A stretch of 64,000 nt of DNA from Acanthochromis polyacanthus (Eukaryota > Chordata > Actinopteri > Pomacentridae): assembly GCF_021347895.1 (NCBI RefSeq), contig NC_067129.1, forward strand, positions 34,757,690 to 34,821,689, read 5' to 3'. The number at the start of each line of letters is the position of its first letter. Within the stretch, counting starts at the first letter, position 1. A model generated the notes under the pieces. It was given only the letters and a program-made list of their open reading frames with translations, was not told the DNA's origin and made no database searches. Below, in pieces: positions 22,201 through 31,682 of this stretch. The position numbers and the translations under genes were made by a program.

Positions 22201-25200
22201 GCCCTGTTGTCATGAACCTAGCTCAGTGTAAAATTATATCAGTCATTTTTCATTTCTACTTTCCTGCTTTTCTTGGTCATATTTGTGACTGTGTTGATGT
22301 TGTTTCCTGTTAAGACAGTAGTACGTGTTATTCTGACATGCAGGTGTCTGATTTCTATTTGTTCGTCAGGGCTGGAGAACGAAGGCTGGTTCGACCCCTG
22401 GACTCTGCTGAACGCCTTCAGGAGGAAAGCCATCTCTATGGGAGTCATTCAGTGCTGCGGAGAAGTTACAGGTTTGTTACCACCTTCTGACACAAAAACA
22501 GAAAAGCTAAACATTTTAACCAAAAAGCCAAGAGTGAGCTTCAGAAGTACACAGTTTTTTGTATTTTGTGCATAAACAGAGCATCATTTTTCTCATGCTA
22601 TTCTAAAAAAAAACATGCATTGTGTAAACACTTTTCCTACCTCCAGTAGCCAATAACATGTCAAATTAACAAAAATCGAATGTATTCGTCACAAAAAAAT
22701 GAGGATGAAATACTTGGAATTTGGTTTAAATAGAATCAAAAAGAAACCTTAGCAGGAGAAGGAAGTTAATTCTAGCTTTTGGCTGAAACTACAGCACATT
22801 CAGAAATAAAGCCAGCTGCAGTATAATTATTGTTTACACTCATGCCACATGCAAACATATAAAAATACAACCTGTCAAATGTTCAACTCAAAATTTAAAT
22901 AACAGGCCAAAATTATATTATTCTGATTTACATGCATTGTTTCAGTAAATAGTTAATGTTCAAAGTTACTCCAAAACATCTGGAATCTACTATTAACTCA
23001 CCTGAGAGCATTTTTAAATCATAAAAAATGTGATTATTAAGAATAAACATGAATTTTTTAAAAAATTATTTCTACATACATTCCCTGTGAGAAGTTTGAT
23101 AAATTCAAATCCAGGACATACTGATATTGAACCAGTGCATCCCTTTAAAAGTAAATAACTGCTACTTTCTGGCAGATTGTAAGGTATTAATTGACATGCA
23201 GTTGTGTGTCTTTTAATCTTGCATAAAAGATCAATATAAAACTGGTATTAACCCGGGCTGCACAGTGGAGTAGTGATTAGCACTTTCGCCTTGCAGCAAG
23301 AAGATCCCCGGTTCAAATCCTGGTCTGGGCCTGGGATCTTTCTGCATGTAGTTTGCATGTTCTCCCTGTGCATGCGTGGGTTTTCTCCTGGTACTCCGGC
23401 TTCCTTCCACAGTCCAAAAACATGCTGAGGTTAACTGATCGCTCTAAATTGCCCGTAGGTGTGAATGTCAGTGTGATTGTGTGTCTGTATATGTAGCCCT
23501 GTGACAGACTGGCGACCTGTCCAGGGTGTCCCCTGCCTTCACCCGAGTCAGCTGGGATAGGCTTCAGCACCCCCCGCAACCCTAGTGAGGATAAAGCGGT
23601 GTATAGATGATGGATGGATGGGATGGTGTTAACCCTCGTAATGTCCTCCCAGTTGCTAAAATGACCCTCCTGGTATTTAAAGCATATAACATAAATTGTC
23701 AATCAATTCTGTGTTACACCTTAATGTTACTTCAGTCCAACCCATTACCGCAGTTTTCCCTTCATTTTGGAATTTAGGAGCCAAATAGAAGTTGTTATGT
23801 AAAAGTATACGACAGCAAAAGATTTTACTTGGGGTCAAAGTGACCCAAAGTACAACATGAGGGTTAATGTGTTTCTCTTCCACAGATTTTAAATATACAA
23901 CAGACGTACTGAGAACTGCTTCTGGGGATACTGTGGATCTAAAGAGAATAGGATCTGTCAAAGTAAGTGGGTCTTTGAACATTACACAACCGTGAGTGTT
24001 TAAAATTGTGTAAATCAGGGCTCCTGAACTTTTTAAAAAATGATTACTTGAAATTTAACATGATCGCCAAAAGCAGAGCTGTCTCTGATTAATGTGTAAC
24101 ATGGTGAAAGGAATTTGCTTTAGGAAACACAGCAAGTCAGGTTGTTTTTTAAAGGAGAATCTTTCCAGTTGTCTGATTTCAAGTGAAGATTAGATTAAAA
24201 TGCCAAAAAAAAAAATCATATTGATCTACAGGTCCATCTGTTTAGTCGATTTTACTATTTGTGTTACCAAAACTGACATATTTGCTCCAAAGGGCTTCAA
24301 ATCTGTGACATCTTCTGTTTTTAGATGAGGTATTTTTGCATTTTTACATTTAACAGGGACAGATGTTAACATTAAAAAAAGAAAGACGATTAAATAATAA
24401 AATAATTTTTAAACATGCAGACAGCAAAAATGATCATACAGGCTGTAAGTTAGTAACGTTTTTGTTGCTTTAATTTCTTTATCAGCATTTGTTTTATATA
24501 AATAAACAAGGATTAGAGACAGCAAGGACAAAAAACCCAATATACAAATAAAATAACAGCCCTACCCAGCTGTCAGCACACACACACAAACAAACCTGAA
24601 TAACGGCGCTTATTCCATATAAAAAGTTTATTCGGTCTGTAGATTTTCTCAAATTGTGAACGATGCATAAGGTCTTTGATCCAGTGTCTATATTTAGATG
24701 AAAATTAAACTTTCTGACTAAAGAAAACACATCTGCTCAAATTAGGGCCTTGAGGTCAAACTCTAAATACTGAGTTGATTTTTCTGAAATTTTGGAGAAA
24801 TGTACCTTCAATATGGAGAAAAAAACTTCAAACATGAGTATTTTGTGTGAAGTGTCATCTGGAATTTCATCTGCATCAACCTCCCATTTTTAGTGTCAAC
24901 ACTGTGTGATTATTGGCTCTGTGTAGCTCGTAGATCATCGTTACGTCTGCCTTTATGTCTTTTTTTTGTACTCGAGCACTAAATCCAGGAGAGCAGGCAG
25001 CGAAGGAGTCACAACGAGATGCCATAAATCATAAAAATGAGCTGCCAACATCCATAAAGGTGTTTAATAAGAACACCACACTGTTGGACATCTGTTCACA
25101 TGAGCCATAAAGCCATAGTTTAACTATTTATCAAAGGGGAAGAGCTCTGTTTAGTAGAATAATCCTTTAAGCAGGTTAGTATTGACCTTCAACTGGCTTT

Positions 25201-28200
25201 TTTCCTCAAAGAGCTGATATATTTTCATTATAGATTCATCAGTGAATTGTTTTTTCAATGAAGTGATGCATTGTTTAGCTTATACAATGTTAGAAGATGC
25301 CATCAGGTTAGGTTTTTTGTTGGTTTAACTGTCCAAAATGAAAGATTGCTCAGTTTTTGATGATATGGACCAGAGAAAAAGCAGTAAATCTTTAAATATT
25401 GAGAAACTAGAGCCAGAGAATATTTGACACTTTTTGTTCCATAAATGATTTTAACAACTGATGTATTGTCTAAAATTCCGCATTTCTTCAGCTCTTTTAG
25501 AAATACAGATTGAGCCTTTAAAATGGATTTATCTTACATTTTCTCATTTTTTTGTACAGCTTTTAAAAAGGAGGCACATTTGATGAGCATTTAATGTGTT
25601 TTTGTAGGGGGGAAAAAACAAGAAAACCTTAAAAGCACACTTAAAACTCTTAACTTTGTACTTTCTGAGGGAGTTTTGGCTGGGATATTAGGGTTAACTT
25701 GCTCCTCCTTTGCTGTACTGTGGTTCTGATGGGATCTTGGTTTGTGTGGAGCAGGTGCAGATGCCCAACAGCCTGGAGTACCAGCCGGTGGAATGTGCCA
25801 TTGTGGTGAATGCAGCAGGAGCCTTTTCTGGTAAACTGACCGAGATGCTGGGAATTGGCTCCGGCCCCAAAGACTCCATTGCTGGAATTCCGCTGCCTGT
25901 TGAGCCTCGGAAAAGGTAGACCATTGACTCAGGCGGCATATTTTCCCTTTGAGGAAAAAGCCTGAGTGCTGTCAGAGTTTTCTTTGAAAGGCGTGCCTCA
26001 CATAGTGCAGTTCATTAGTGTCCCGGCAGTTTCATTCAGACTCCAGAAAATCTAAAACCGACTTCATACTGCACAGACACTCAACTTCTACCATCTGGGG
26101 ACTTTTTCATTTTACTGCTGCCTCTGATTTTTTTACAACATAAACATTGTATAAATTCAGCACAGTCAGACCCAGTGCAGTAACTGATATCATTTCACTC
26201 AGTCTGCCTCAAAACGTAGGCTGCTGTAAGGACGTGATATTGAAACATAAATACAGCAAAATTTGATGGATTTTGGTTGATTTTTTTTGTCAATGTTCCT
26301 AAGAAAAAGTTTTAGCATTTCTTTTTTTCCACCAAAAAATGTTCAAAGATTTCCCAAAAATGTTGAAAATGTGGACATCAGAAGTTTCTCTGTGAAAATA
26401 TTTGTTTTATCCACATTTTCAAACTTTAAAACGGGGCAATTTTGACCTGCAAGACAACATGAGGGTTAGTACGAGGGTGTTTCCTTCCACATCCGATAAA
26501 GTCAGTGAGAACTGGGGTCCGTTTTAAACACATCTATTTAACAAACTTACTGTTTGAAATTAACAACTCAATGTCCAAACAGACGGCCCAGAATGACAGC
26601 ATCAAGGTGAGACTGTTCAGTGTTGTAGCATTAAAGGATTGTCAGTCGTGCTGCAAGTTGTGTACGATTTTTTTGATACCTAAAAATTGACGTTATCCAC
26701 ATTTGTGCACTGTGGAGAGAATAAAAAATGGAGTGTTATTCCAAAAGCAAAGAACAGCCTATAGAATTTGTACTGATCGCAATACATTTCTGCTCGTTCA
26801 ATAAGTTAGCGAATTGTTTAACTTCCTAAAAGTTAGAAGACATCGATAAACGCTTGTCAATTTATTTTTCTTGGTTGGATTAACTCTCTGAAATAAAAGG
26901 TTGCTCAGTTTTTGATGATTTTCATCAGATTCAAGCATTAAATTCTTAAACTGGCAAAGCCAAAGAATATTTTACTTAATTAATGACTTTAATAATCAAT
27001 GTAATTATCTGAAATGATGAATTCCATGCGGTCTGATGTTTTCAGAAATTCAGATTTAGCCTGTAAGAATTGGATTAATCTTTTCTCATTTTCTGCACAG
27101 CTTTTGGGAAAAATTGAGCTATTCCGAAACCAGGATGTGTACTGAACTTAATACATTTCTGCTGGTTCAATGAGTTGATGAATTGTTTAACTTCTGAGAA
27201 GATGTTGATAAATGTTTATCTATTTAGTTTTGTGGGTTGGATAACTCTCAAAAATGAAAAGTTGCACAATTTTTTTTTAATGATTTTCATCAGTGAGTAT
27301 TAACAGAGAATATTTGTCACTTTTTGCTTGATTAATGACTTTACTAATCAGTGTATTATCTGGAATGATGAATTCCATCCGGTCTCATGTTTAGAAATTC
27401 AGATTTAGCTCGTAAGAAGTAGATTTCATTCAAGAAAGAAGAATGCTAGCTAGTAAACATGGATGTCAATAATAGTGGACTCAAAACATTTGTGTTTGTA
27501 AGACTTCAAGGTCACAACAAGTTTTGCTTAATAACACTGAAACTGTCAATTTTTGCTACGTAAGGGTCTGATGATGTCGACTGAAACTCCACAGAAACAT
27601 AAAAAAATAATCCACTGTTGCAACCATCCCTCTTTGAGTTTATAGCTGTGTCTTAGATGCACAAAGATTTCACAAAAAGTATTTGTGGCTGAAGCAGTTC
27701 ACAGCAATTTAAGACATCTTCTCTGTTGACCTTGCAAGAGGCTGAAGTTGTTTTCCAAAAACAAGTTGTTTTCCTCTAGTCTAAAGTATATAATGAAAAC
27801 AGAAAAGTGCAAAATCAGGCACAGGATACAGAAAGAGTGTACGACTAAATATGAATTAAACAGCTGGGTTCATTAGATGAGTGCAGCCTTATATTGAAAG
27901 ATGTTCATCTCTTTAATATGCACAGTTAAACTGTCCAACATAAAGAAAACATGCAAAAGATACTGACGAAAGTTTGAGTTTTTATATGTATAAGAAAGAG
28001 AATTATATTAATTGATTGTTGGAGTACTGGTTAGCATAGAAAAAAAAAGAAAAAAAATCTTATTTTCTGTATTGAGTAGTATTTCTTCAAAGATTGCTTT
28101 TGTTTAGATGCTTGCAGGTTTTATCGAATTGAATATCTTTCTAGTTAGTCAAACAACTTGGTAAATATGTTGCTACACTTTTCAACTTTTCATTATTAAT

Positions 28201-30981
28201 TAAAAACACTTGTGTTTTTTTACTTGTTCGTCAATAATCCAGCTGTCAGTCGTCACTGAATCAGGCAGACATAAAAACACATCTTTGTTGTTTTGACGCT
28301 TTGTTTGTTTGTTTTTAACCATTGTATTTACACCAAACCAGCCTCAGCCTCTCTGTAAAAGCAGCACTAAATCCATTGCTACCAAACATTTTATTAGACA
28401 GATTGAAACGGAGAGCTGTGAGCTCTTGGGATGAACCATTATAGAAGCTTTTCCACCCAGACAAGAGTAAATCCCTGAAGGTCTGACCATTTTCAGACCA
28501 AAAACTCCCCATCAGAGATAAAGTCACTCAAATCTTGGCGTGACGTGAATTACCGGCTGTCTGGAATTAACCTGACAAGAGTAAACTCATGAAGCTGACA
28601 AGGTGGGTGACGGTGATTAAAGCCACCAAACACTGTGGAGCTCTCTACCCACTCAACTCAGACACACTAAGCTTCTCCTAAATCTTTAGCTCAAACTTTT
28701 CTCTTAGTAAAAACTTTGGGACGTGTGTGATTTATATTTATACTTTTTATTACCCCTATATATTTAATTTTACTGTCTTTACTCCCCCTGAGGAGTAAAG
28801 ACAGTAAAATGATTTTGTCTTCCTTGTCTTCTGGTTGTATTTTATGTGATTTAACAGTGTTGATAAAAGTGAAAATGATTTATTCTATTTTTTTGCACTA
28901 ACTGTAAGAACTTGACTGTTTTTCAGGTATGTGTACGTGGTCCACTGTCCTGACGGTCCAGGTTTAGACAGTCCCTTCTTGATCGATTACTCTGGAGTTT
29001 ACTTCAGAAGAGAAGGTTTAGGAGGAAACTACATCGCTGGGGTTTCACCGGAGGAGGTTTGTTAAACCTCTGAGCTGTTTTCTAACATTTTATACTTTAT
29101 CAGAATCAGGTTTTATTGCCAAGTAGGTTTTCACAAACAAGGAATGTGACTTGTTTTTTTTTTTTGTGTGTGTGTGTGCAGTGAAACAGCAAAATATAGT
29201 TGAAAAGTGTTGCCAGTCGTAGGTAAAAAAAAAAAAAAAAAGAAACAGTGACAAAAAGTAATAGAAATATTTCCAGTGTGGAGGAATATGGAAGTTAGGC
29301 ACCTAAAATTTGTCCTATACAAATTTGCATACTATCTAAACAAGTCTTTGAAATGTGCAAAAGGATAATAATAGACCTATTTAAAAACTGTGTGTTAATG
29401 TAACATGTCTATGTTGGTGGGAGACAGTTTACAGGCAATCAAATTAATTCTTCCATTTGTGTGCTCTCAGGCGGAGGAGCCAGATACCAGCAATCTAGAA
29501 GTGGACTATCAGTTTTTTGAGGAAAAGGTTTGGCCTTGTTTGGCTCATCGAGTTCCTGCTTTTGAGAAACTGAAGGTACATTTGGAATGCTTTGTTGTGT
29601 AATTGTCCAATTGTGTTATCCAAAGTAGTTTAAATCAATCCACTGGACTTTAAGAAAGTTCCTTGAAGACATTTCACCTCTCATCCAAGAGGCTTCTTCA
29701 GTTCTGGTGGTGGTTGGTGTTGCCTCAGCTTTTAAACCTCTGTCAGGTGTGTCCAGGGCTCATGAGTAGACTCATGCTAATGACCACCATTAGCACACAA
29801 GGGCTCAGTGACGCATTTCAACAACCCCCACCGATACTCACAATGACCATCGTTGAGTCGTCAGATGAGTTTTGGTTTTGGTCGTTGGAATAATAGCCCT
29901 GGACACACCTCACAGAGGTTTAAAAGCTGAGGCAACACCAACCACCACCAGAACTGAAGAAGCCTCTTGGATGAGAGGTGAAACGTCTTCAAGGAACTTT
30001 CTTAAAGTCCAGTGGATTGATTTAAACTACTTTGGATAACCATGACCTGGATGAATGAGAACCTACACAGACGTTCAATTGTGTTAAGTTCATTTACTGT
30101 AGGTCTCCCAGTAAACTCAATACTGATGTTTTGTTCAGCCTTTGCAAATTAATTTTCGAGCACATCCACAGCACCACCGGTTAAATTGAATATTTTTTTG
30201 TCTTTGCTCTGTTTTAATCCTCTATCCAAATGAGTTTTTCTCATCTGAAATTGAAAAAACTTTTCCAAAACAAAACAAAGCTTTTGTAAAACGTAGCATA
30301 GGCATTTATTTTGACAGATGCCATTTCATTAATAAAATTGTATTTTTTTTACCACCACATTCCAGCAGGTTGCACTGTTCATTAACTATTTCATAGTTGT
30401 TCAGTTGTCTGACAACAGAAATGCAAAAAGAAATAAATAGATGATTGTTCTGTGGTATATGTGGTGATATTTGGATGTGTAAATGTGGCAAACAGAATAA
30501 ACACTATTGATTTAACAAGGAGACAGTAAGAGTTGAGCAGTACAATAATAGTGTAGATCAAAAAATAAGGATAAAGAGTTGTAGAGCTTCACGGAATTAC
30601 TCTTGATTGAATATGTAATCGTTCATATCCTCAAAAAAATACACAAATGAGCAAAACTGTTTTCTCAACATTCAATAATCAGGATTGTTTGCACAGACGT
30701 CTGAACATTTGTTCTCCTCCCGTCAGGTGACCAGTGCCTGGGCGGGTTTCTATGACTACAACACCTTCGACCAGAACGGCATCATCGGTATTCACCCCCT
30801 CATCAACAACATGTACTTGGCCACTGGCTTCAGCGGTCACGGCCTGCAGCATTCGCCTGCAGTGGGTCGCGCTGTGGCAGAACTGATCCTGGACGGAAAC
30901 TTTAAAACTATTGACTTGAGCAACTTCAGTTTTAGACGAATTCTGACGCAAGAACCGATGCTGGAGATAAACATCGTGTAG
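7055..30981 (+). CDS. foxred1: foxred1: FAD-dependent oxidoreductase domain-containing protein 1 (11 coding exons, gene span)
   Basis: Joined exons read as FOXRED1, a mitochondrial flavoprotein of the D-amino-acid/sarcosine-oxidase-like family required for late assembly of respiratory complex I. The exons, in order, are 7055-7208, 8818-9037, 12087-12199, 15858-15976, 16093-16186, 22370-22471, 23886-23962, 25755-25915, 28927-29056, 29471-29575 and 30727-30981. Visible features are an Arg-rich N-terminus suited to mitochondrial import, the FAD dinucleotide motif [11 protein letters not shown], the [15 protein letters not shown] strand, VEPRKRYVYV, and the C-terminal FAD-contacting [20 protein letters not shown]. 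If frames are repaired the product is about 509 residues, against 486 in human. Exons 4 and 6-11 are clean. Exon 3 has two 1-bp insertions, and exons 2 and 5 each need a missing base or a second-choice splice site. Either this is assembly error or the copy is decaying. Confidence 0.93.
7539..8719. mobile_element. Older non-autonomous element (about 660 bp net), split by family A copy 2
   Basis: An 11-bp direct repeat, TAGATAAAAGT, flanks the unit (7528-7538 and 8720-8730). Its ends are imperfect inverted repeats: AGTGATGTTG on the left, and GCGATGGTG as the reverse complement on the right. The interior has the CTTCGAAGC / GCTTCATGAAGC motifs common in fish hAT-like MITEs, and a CA-rich low-complexity part near 8400-8500. 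It lies in foxred1 intron 1. The true duplication may be 8 bp (TAGATAAA), depending on where the end is placed. Confidence 0.6.
7645..8158 (+). mobile_element. Family A element, copy 2 (514 bp)
   Basis: Same start (CATAGACTGTAT) and end (TTTACGCCTG) as copy 1. An exact 8-bp target duplication, ATCGAGAA, lies at 7637-7644 and 8159-8166. It is inserted in the older element at 7539-8719. Confidence 0.85.
8818..9037 (+). CDS. foxred1: foxred1 exon 2 (FAD-binding Rossmann motif)
   Basis: Encodes the [18 protein letters not shown] segment with the GxGxxG FAD motif and ends VLVVEKDPT at ACG|GTGAGG. From the best acceptor (CTCAG|ACC) exon 1 joins to read DLEAQLAAF and then falls out of frame with the Rossmann part. 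One extra A at about 8850 (TTCAGAA to TTCAGAAA) would give a continuous [12 protein letters not shown]. An acceptor 14 bases downstream (CCCAG|CTGG, exon from 8832) keeps frame without any edit but loses the conserved-looking DLEAQLAAF. Confidence 0.85.
9215..9370 (+). repeat. Retroposon 3' tail with (ATT)n microsatellite
   Basis: Contains TTGTAAAACGTCTTTGAGTG and AGCACTATATAAATTCGATG, a 3' end common in fish retroposons, followed by (ATT)n at about 9332-9357. It is related to the tail at 6560-6628 and lies in foxred1 intron 2. Confidence 0.55.
9487..11640. repeat. Four diverged direct repeat units in foxred1 intron 2
   Basis: Each unit carries AAAATGTCATTATT followed by a GTATTAAGG-like motif and TGAAAA. 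The shared TTAA falls at 9539, 9816 (interrupted by the element at 9820-10729), 11033 and 11471. Spacing after removing that element is roughly 280, 300 and 440 bp. Very AT-rich and non-coding. Family not recognised. Confidence 0.6.
9820..10729. mobile_element. TTAA-targeting non-autonomous element (910 bp; piggyBac- or Kolobok-like)
   Basis: Perfect terminal inverted repeats, AGCTGCTGTCCGGAGTTT, are flanked on both sides by TTAA (9816-9819 and 10730-10733). The interior is more GC-rich than the intron around it. It holds an 84-codon open frame on each strand, neither recognisable as a transposase. TTAA duplications are characteristic of piggyBac and Kolobok; the terminal bases do not decide between them. 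Confidence 0.8.
12087..12199 (+). CDS. foxred1: foxred1 exon 3, with two apparent 1-bp insertions
   Basis: Acceptor CTGCAG|TAC and donor AAC|GTAGGT are clear. The human exon-equivalent segment is 37 codons (111 bp); here it is 113 bp. It reads [15 protein letters not shown] and then breaks. Dropping one G at about 12131 restores [11 protein letters not shown], and dropping one T at about 12170 restores [11 protein letters not shown]. As written, every frame through the exon stops or misreads. Confidence 0.85.
12385..12690. mobile_element. Fragment of a Tc1/mariner-type transposon end
   Basis: The CTACCTTTCAAAAGTTTGGG end, AAATGTCCTTATTTTTGAAA, AATGACTATTCTAGCTG and GGCTAATTGATGATTAGAAA are familiar landmarks of a widespread fish Tc1-like element. 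Only one end is seen and no transposase. Boundaries are approximate. Foxred1 intron 3. Confidence 0.5.
12812..13348 (+). mobile_element. Family A element, copy 3 (indel-rich)
   Basis: Collinear with copies 1, 2 and 4 but carrying many single-base gains and losses, for example ACCCAGGAAAGTAG where other copies read ACCAGGAAGTAG, and GTTTGAAACC for GTTGAAACC. The flanks GCCTCTCAAC and GCCTCCTCAC look like a damaged target duplication. Confidence 0.75.
13476..15105 (-). mobile_element. Complete Tc1-like transposon (1,630 bp)
   Basis: Ends CAGTGGGTACGGAAAGTATT and its inverted copy are flanked by TA (13474-13475 and 15106-15107). The inverted repeats are about 210 bp each (13476-13685 and 14897-15105), diverged by scattered mismatches. 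An AGTATTCAGACCC motif recurs at the inner edge of the left repeat, like the second binding site of IR/DR-type Tc1 elements. It encodes one uninterrupted transposase and lies in foxred1 intron 3, antisense to the gene. Confidence 0.93.
13691..14731 (-). CDS. Tc1-family transposase, uninterrupted, 346 aa
   Basis: Length is typical for a Tc1 transposase. The N-terminal 110 residues hold a paired-like helix-turn-helix region with the GRPR-like [10 protein letters not shown] at 62-71. The catalytic DD34E triad is intact: D159 in [11 protein letters not shown]250 in [14 protein letters not shown], and E285 in [11 protein letters not shown], with 34 residues between the last two. The glycine-rich [13 protein letters not shown] box is present. 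There is no frameshift or stop, in contrast to foxred1 exon 3 about 1.5 kb away. It acts in trans on the terminal repeats of this element. Activity cannot be judged from sequence alone, but nothing obvious is missing. Confidence 0.95.
   Translation of the reverse strand: MSEQMRIMRLKELPKELRDRTVARHRSGQGYKRISAALKVPKSTVASIILKWKKFGTTTTLPRPGRPAQLSNGGRRALVREVKKNPKITVTELQRCSREIGESSTKSTITAALHQSGLYGRVARRKPLLSARHMKARIEFAKKHMKDSQTMRNKILWSDETKIELFSVNSKRYVWRKPGTAHHLSNTIPTVKHGGGSIMLWGCFSAAGTGRLVVIEGRMNAAKYRDILEENLFQSAQDLRLGPRFTFQQDNDPKHTAKITKEWLQNNSVTVLDWPSQSPDLNPIEHLWRDLKMAVHQHSPSNLTELERICKEEWQRIPKSRCEKLVASFPRRLMAVLAEKGASTQY
15858..15976 (+). CDS. foxred1: foxred1 exon 4
   Basis: Acceptor CATCAG|GAG, donor CAGAG|GTGATC. 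It reads cleanly: [20 protein letters not shown], then [19 protein letters not shown]. This corresponds to the human PPLDLRFNPSGYLLLASE region that follows the flavin-binding fold. Confidence 0.92.
16093..16186 (+). CDS. foxred1: foxred1 exon 5
   Basis: Reads [20 protein letters not shown], then [10 protein letters not shown]. From the strong donor (ACG|GTGAGT) the join to exon 6 is out of phase by one base. A T missing from TCT(T)ACG would restore [12 protein letters not shown] as in human. A weaker donor four bases on (GTGA|GTGCAA) keeps phase with an altered ASTVR-LENEG join. Confidence 0.88.
16769..17176 (-). pseudogene. RTE LINE ORF, C-terminal fragment
   Basis: Reads [20 protein letters not shown], later [40 protein letters not shown] and [14 protein letters not shown]. 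This is the highly conserved region C-terminal to the reverse transcriptase in fish RTE-type LINEs. The frame is open to the element end, ending CGDP, but is disconnected from the upstream reverse transcriptase frame. Confidence 0.85.
17700..18746 (-). pseudogene. RTE LINE ORF, reverse transcriptase N-terminal part
   Basis: Contains [60 protein letters not shown] and the motif A stretch [18 protein letters not shown] with the first catalytic Asp. The FADD-box part that should follow is in the frame-broken stretch 17176-17700. Confidence 0.85.
19111..19428 (-). pseudogene. RTE LINE ORF, endonuclease fragment
   Basis: Contains [20 protein letters not shown] and [20 protein letters not shown], including the conserved G-x-D-F-N motif of the apurinic-type endonuclease. 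The frame breaks on both sides. Confidence 0.8.
22370..22471 (+). CDS. foxred1: foxred1 exon 6
   Basis: Acceptor CGTCAG|GG, donor ACAG|GTTTGT. Clean frame: [20 protein letters not shown] then [13 protein letters not shown], matching human EDEGWFDPWCLLQGLRRK. Confidence 0.94.
23255..23624 (+). repeat. tRNA-headed SINE copy, full length
   Basis: Head GGGCTGCACAGTGGAGTAGT with A-box-like AGTGATTAGCAC and B box GGTTCAAATCC, conserved body, and (TGGA)n tail. The target duplication GGTATTAACCC / GGTGTTAACCC (23244-23254 and 23625-23635) differs at one base. Foxred1 intron 6. Confidence 0.9.
23886..23962 (+). CDS. foxred1: foxred1 exon 7
   Basis: Acceptor TTCCACAG|ATT, donor AAA|GTAAGT. Clean frame: [20 protein letters not shown] then IGSVK. 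This is the variable loop of the protein, weakly conserved against human, so identity rests on phase and position. Confidence 0.85.
25235..27440 (+). repeat. Three diverged ~300-bp direct repeats around foxred1 exon 8
   Basis: Copies lie at about 25235-25560, 26790-27115 and 27150-27440. Shared landmarks in order are GAATTGTTTAAC, GTTGCTCAGTTTTTGATGAT, AGAGAATATTTG.CACTTTTTG, TTTAATAATCA.TGTA and AGAAATTCAGATTTAGCC. Exon 8 sits between the first and second copies. Origin not recognised. Confidence 0.65.
25755..25915 (+). CDS. foxred1: foxred1 exon 8
   Basis: Acceptor GAGCAG|GTG, donor AAAAG|GTAGAC. Clean frame with [20 protein letters not shown] and [10 protein letters not shown], nearly identical to human [20 protein letters not shown] and LPVEPRKR. 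This is the second FAD-contacting strand typical of the family (NAAGAxS). Confidence 0.96.
28767..28810. repeat. Perfect 19-bp hairpin with 6-nt loop in foxred1 intron 8
   Basis: The arm ATTTTACTGTCTTTACTCC (28767-28785) is followed by loop CCCTGA and then the exact reverse complement (28792-28810). It lies about 120 bp upstream of exon 9. Confidence 0.9.
28927..29056 (+). CDS. foxred1: foxred1 exon 9
   Basis: Acceptor TTTTTCAG|GTA, donor GAGGAG|GTTTGT. Clean frame: [43 protein letters not shown]. Human has [21 protein letters not shown] here. Confidence 0.96.
29150..29242. repeat. Simple repeats: T-run plus (TG)n, and A-run
   Basis: A T-run runs into GTGTGTGTGTGTG at about 29152-29180, with a separate A-run at about 29225-29241, in foxred1 intron 9. 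Confidence 0.85.
29471..29575 (+). CDS. foxred1: foxred1 exon 10
   Basis: Acceptor CTCTCAG|GCG, donor CTGAAG|GTACAT. Clean 35 codons: [35 protein letters not shown]. Human: [20 protein letters not shown]. Confidence 0.96.
29616..30039. mobile_element. Foldback repeat: 145-bp near-perfect inverted arms, 134-bp loop
   Basis: Arms 29616-29760 and 29895-30039 are reverse complements with few differences. They contain the fish repeat motif GCCTCTTGGATGAGAGGTGA followed by AACGTCTTCAAGG. The loop has smaller internal palindromes. It lies wholly in foxred1 intron 10, so the transcript could fold into a long duplex. The family is common in fish, but I cannot name it with confidence. Confidence 0.85.
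30727..30981 (+). CDS. foxred1: foxred1 exon 11 (last), stop TAG
   Basis: Acceptor CCGTCAG|GTG. Encodes [20 protein letters not shown], the FAD-contacting [20 protein letters not shown], and ends [12 protein letters not shown]. Human ends KIQENNII, so the terminus is conserved in place and character. No close AATAAA is seen downstream. Confidence 0.97.
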   Translation: MTSAWAGFYDYNTFDQNGIIGIHPLINNMYLATGFSGHGLQHSPAVGRAVAELILDGNFKTIDLSNFSFRRILTQEPMLEINIV

Positions 30982-31518
30982 CGGAGCTAGAATCTGGACT
31001 CGTACTGTTCATGCTGATGCCAATGAGAAATAATTACAATTCAGGTCTTATTTTTGTAGCTGGTAAGTTTATTTTTATCAGTAATATTGAGTCTGTACTC
31101 ATCAGATTTGTTACTAAACTCTGAGAACGTCATCACAACACTCAGTTATTTCAGAAAATGTCCAAACACAACATTTATCCACAGACTTGAGCTGCAGAAA
31201 TGATGTCTCTTGTCAGGAATAAGGGAGGAAATAGAGGGAGGTTTGAGTGGGTGAATAGGTCAACAAAACATCAGGATTCAGTTTACTACAGACAGTAAAT
31301 GATACTCATTTTAAAGATTCAGTCATTCTTGAGCTCAAACTGAACCACAAGTCTCAGAAAGCTGATTTATATGGATTTATAACAGTGGTTTTGTAACTGT
31401 TTTGAAAAGCACTAACAGTCGATCGATTAATCAGTCAATCAATCACACTATGATTTACAAAGTTAGACACGTTCTGTACAGGCAGTTGACATGAAAATAT
31501 TTAAAAAGTTCAAATTAG

Positions 31519-31590
31519 AGCTGCAGCTATCGACTATTTTAGTCATTAAGTATTCTAGCGATTAATCGAGTGATCAGACTTCGCGCTTTG
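31519..31590. repeat. Short hAT-type MITE fragment
   Basis: GAGCTGCAGCTATCGACTATTT followed by AGCGATTAATCGAG resembles the end of a widespread fish hAT-like MITE. No second end or duplication is visible. Confidence 0.4.
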
Positions 31591-31682
31591 CATGCACGTT
31601 ACAGTATGGAAAATGGAAGTGAGCACGCTGTGTAACAGAAATAACCGTCCTGATGGAACACAGGCAGACGTCTGAAGTGTGT

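Larger units (their letters stand above)
16187..22369 (+). other. foxred1: foxred1 intron 5
   Basis: Contains the RTE LINE at 16740-19921. The rest (16187-16720 and 19941-22369) shows no gene or repeat that I recognise. Confidence 0.7.

Noticed and set aside
29950..29990. GATGAG...GTGAAACGTC resembles a hammerhead ribozyme core
   Set aside because: The bases before GATGAG (TTG) do not give the required CUGAUGA core, and no matching stems I and III are evident.
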